Below, one piece after another: positions 4,402 through 6,032 of a stretch of 6,032 nt of DNA; position 1 is the stretch's first letter; every line of letters begins with the position of its first letter. The position numbers and the translations under genes are program-made. Below the pieces are notes generated by a model. It ran no database searches. It had not been told where the DNA came from and saw only the letters and a program-made list of their open reading frames with translations. Source of the DNA: Oscillospiraceae bacterium (GTDB lineage Bacteria; Bacillota; Clostridia; Clostridiales; Clostridiaceae); assembly GCA_009785875.1 (NCBI GenBank), contig WQUF01000146.1, positions 1 to 6,032 on the forward strand, read 5' to 3'.

Positions 4402-5841
4402 ATGGAAATAACAAAAAAGCCCTATAAGCGCAGAGTATTACCATTTGAAAGTTTATTTATCCATCAACCAGGAGTTATAGTAGGCTTTATAGCAGGAATT
4501 ACAGGCAAAATTGATGAGTATAAATTTGCTAATGCAGTTAAAAAGCTAGTTAGTCTATATCCAATTTTAAGATCAAAGCTTACAGTTGATAAATATGGTG
4601 AAGAGTGGATTGAAGAAGCTCCATTTGAAATACCGATGAGAACTGTACCGAGGATCGATGATGATACATGGAAAAGAGTTTTTGAAGAGGCTGAAAAGTA
4701 TCCAATAGATTTAGAAAAAGGACCATTTTATGAATTTATATTGGTAAAATCAGAAACAAAAGCTGAAATTATTTTCAGAGGACACCACATGATGACAGAT
4801 GGAATTGCGATGACTCGAATTTTAGACCTCATACTGCAATTTATGAGAGACCCTAATATGACTATAAAGACATATAAAGAAGAAGAATTGCCAAATGGTA
4901 AAACTTTAAGAAAATGTGTAAAGCCAAAATTAACGCTAAAGCAGAAAATTCAAAACACTTGGGATGATTATCTCTTGTTTCCTCTTATAAATTTAGAATG
5001 GAAAAGAACTAAACTTAAGCTATCAAAAGAAGACATAGTTAATAGTCATAAAATTTATATGAGCAATTTAAAGCATCTCATGCTTACTGATGCATTTACT
5101 GAACGTGAGACCACAGATATATTTAATGAATGCAAAAAACATAATATAACAATAAACTCATGTTTAGCAACAGCTTTTTTAGCGGTTAGAAGCGAAGTAG
5201 ATCCTGAACATGAAAATAACAGGCAATATGTTGCTGTGGATTTAAGACGACACCTTGGGGAAAATGCACATCAGGCAATAAATTGCTATGCGTCTACATT
5301 GACTACAAATTTCGCATATGATGGTAAAAAAAGTTTTTGGGAAAATGCTGAAAACTATCATAAGCTAATAAAGGCCGATTTAGATGCTTGTGCAGAAGTA
5401 ACGCATGTGAAGAATTTTTCGCATCTCCCCACAAGTTTTGTTTGGGCTACTTCTTTAGCAGGAAGGATGCAAGGACTTCCAGATAAATATAAAGATCATG
5501 CACTTTTTAAAAAGATTGGACCAAAGAGCATCCATGTAGTGGCAGTTTTTATGAGAGTAAGTTTAAAATTTGGTCCTACCTTTTGTATAACTAATTTAAA
5601 AAGAGGCAGGTTCACATATGACTATGGAGATTTAAAACTTGATAGCTTTATAATGTCTCCGTCTTTTGTCATATATCCACCAGTTAGCCTTTTACTTTCG
5701 GTTATCACAGTAAACAATAAATTAACCATGTCTTATCATGCTGTAAAACCAATAAATGAGGCTAAAATAGACTACGATAAGATATTGAACGATGTGAAAT
5801 GTAGATTTAAAGAATTTATGACAAATGATATATTTAAGTAA
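4402..5841 (+). CDS. Stand-alone condensation-superfamily acyltransferase (HHxxxDG; alcohol acetyltransferase/PapA5-like)
   Basis: This 479-residue soluble protein belongs to the chloramphenicol-acetyltransferase-like condensation superfamily, which joins an activated acyl group (on CoA or a carrier protein) to an alcohol or amine. The hallmark HHMMTDG is at 128-134, with His129 the expected general base and Asp133-Gly134 structural. The N-terminal half opens with residues typical of the family (SLYPILRSKL at 51-60, in the position of the L-x-x-R-x-P-x-L-R-x region). The C-terminal half contains VDLRRHL at 279-285, resembling the V-D-L-R motif of PapA5/alcohol acetyltransferase types, and TNLKRG at 397-402 in the place of the family's N-x-G latch. 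The length suits one complete condensation domain with no adenylation or carrier domain, so it is not part of a visible peptide synthetase. The start is ATG 4402 with AAAGGAA at 4388-4394. No signal peptide is present. The substrate is unknown; a lipid, wax or small-molecule ester is plausible. It appears monocistronic. Confidence 0.86.
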   Translation: MEITKKPYKRRVLPFESLFIHQPGVIVGFIAGITGKIDEYKFANAVKKLVSLYPILRSKLTVDKYGEEWIEEAPFEIPMRTVPRIDDDTWKRVFEEAEKYPIDLEKGPFYEFILVKSETKAEIIFRGHHMMTDGIAMTRILDLILQFMRDPNMTIKTYKEEELPNGKTLRKCVKPKLTLKQKIQNTWDDYLLFPLINLEWKRTKLKLSKEDIVNSHKIYMSNLKHLMLTDAFTERETTDIFNECKKHNITINSCLATAFLAVRSEVDPEHENNRQYVAVDLRRHLGENAHQAINCYASTLTTNFAYDGKKSFWENAENYHKLIKADLDACAEVTHVKNFSHLPTSFVWATSLAGRMQGLPDKYKDHALFKKIGPKSIHVVAVFMRVSLKFGPTFCITNLKRGRFTYDYGDLKLDSFIMSPSFVIYPPVSLLLSVITVNNKLTMSYHAVKPINEAKIDYDKILNDVKCRFKEFMTNDIFK

Positions 5842-5844
5842 ATC

Positions 5845-5870
5845 AAGTCCAAAAGCAAGCTTTTGGGCTT
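5845..5870 (+). terminator. Hairpin terminator after the acyltransferase gene
   Basis: Four bases after the stop codon, 5845-5855 (AAGTCCAAAAG) pairs with 5860-5870 (CTTTTGGGCTT) to form an 11-bp stem with one G-U pair and loop CAAG. The following bases AATTTAT are only moderately T-rich. The position directly after the stop supports termination. It may also serve a possible minus-strand gene to the right. Confidence 0.68.
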
Positions 5871-5898
5871 AATTTATACTATCACACTAAATATCTTT

Positions 5899-6032
5899 TT
5901 ATCTCCTAATTGAATCCATATCTGAATCTAATACATTTGAGAATTTACTTTTAAGTGGCGAGATATTTGAAATTTTCGATATAAAGTAATTGCTTATTCG
6001 GGTTTCAAATATTTTATTAGCTATAACCGCTC
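5899..6032 (-). CDS. Possible C-terminal end of an unrecognised minus-strand gene (partial)
   Basis: On the minus strand one frame stays open from the right edge to TAA at 5901-5899, giving 43 residues. The tail is rich in Ser, Ile, Lys and Asn and ends DSDMDSIRR; the first part (AVIANKIFETRISNYF) could be a helix. I do not recognise the family. The other five frames are broken within this stretch, and the hairpin at 5845-5870 lies between it and the convergent acyltransferase gene, as expected for a gene end. In DNA this AT-rich an open run of this length can occur by chance, so the call is weak. Confidence 0.33.
   Translation of the reverse strand, partial: AVIANKIFETRISNYFISKISNISPLKSKFSNVLDSDMDSIRR

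Overview
The window is AT-rich DNA with Gram-positive-style strong ribosome binding sites (GGAGG type) and a gene set typical of low-GC Firmicutes, most likely a clostridial (Clostridia) chromosome. That placement is inferred from base composition, the surface-protein architecture and the acyltransferase gene pair; no marker gene fixes the genus.

Left part (about 1-2801, all + strand): the tail of an AlgI/DltB-like membrane-bound O-acyltransferase (MBOAT) is followed 12 bases later by a membrane-anchored DHHW/AlgJ-like SGNH protein. This is the usual two-gene arrangement for moving acetyl groups across the membrane onto an extracellular glycan. Next comes a secreted L,D-transpeptidase (YkuD fold). 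It has three Cry-endotoxin D-VI-like helical repeats and a charged linker encoded by a 30-bp tandem repeat. A 17-bp perfect inverted repeat brackets its ribosome binding site and start codon, which is the most unusual non-coding structure in the window.

Middle (2818-3498): a self-contained type II toxin-antitoxin module. It has a sigma-A-like promoter whose -10 box lies in a perfect 9-bp palindrome (the likely autoregulatory operator), a Phd/YefM-family antitoxin, an overlapping ParE/RelE-family toxin, and a strong 13-bp-stem hairpin after the toxin. Its base composition is somewhat more GC-rich than its neighbours, so it may be acquired.

Right part (3503-6032): a minus-strand exported M15-family (VanY/CwlK-like) zinc peptidase converges on the toxin-antitoxin module. 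A 236-base divergent intergenic region separates it from a + strand stand-alone condensation-superfamily acyltransferase (HHxxxDG motif), which ends at a terminator hairpin. The last ~130 bases may hold the C-terminal end of another minus-strand gene.

Taken together, most genes act on the cell envelope: polymer O-acylation, peptidoglycan 3-3 cross-linking and peptide-stem trimming. The M15 enzyme could, if it is a D,D-carboxypeptidase, supply the tetrapeptide donors used by the L,D-transpeptidase; that link is inference. I did not find a clearly new defence or mobile system. The most testable novelties are the inverted repeat around the transpeptidase start and the promoter/operator of the toxin-antitoxin module with a possible second copy upstream of the peptidase.
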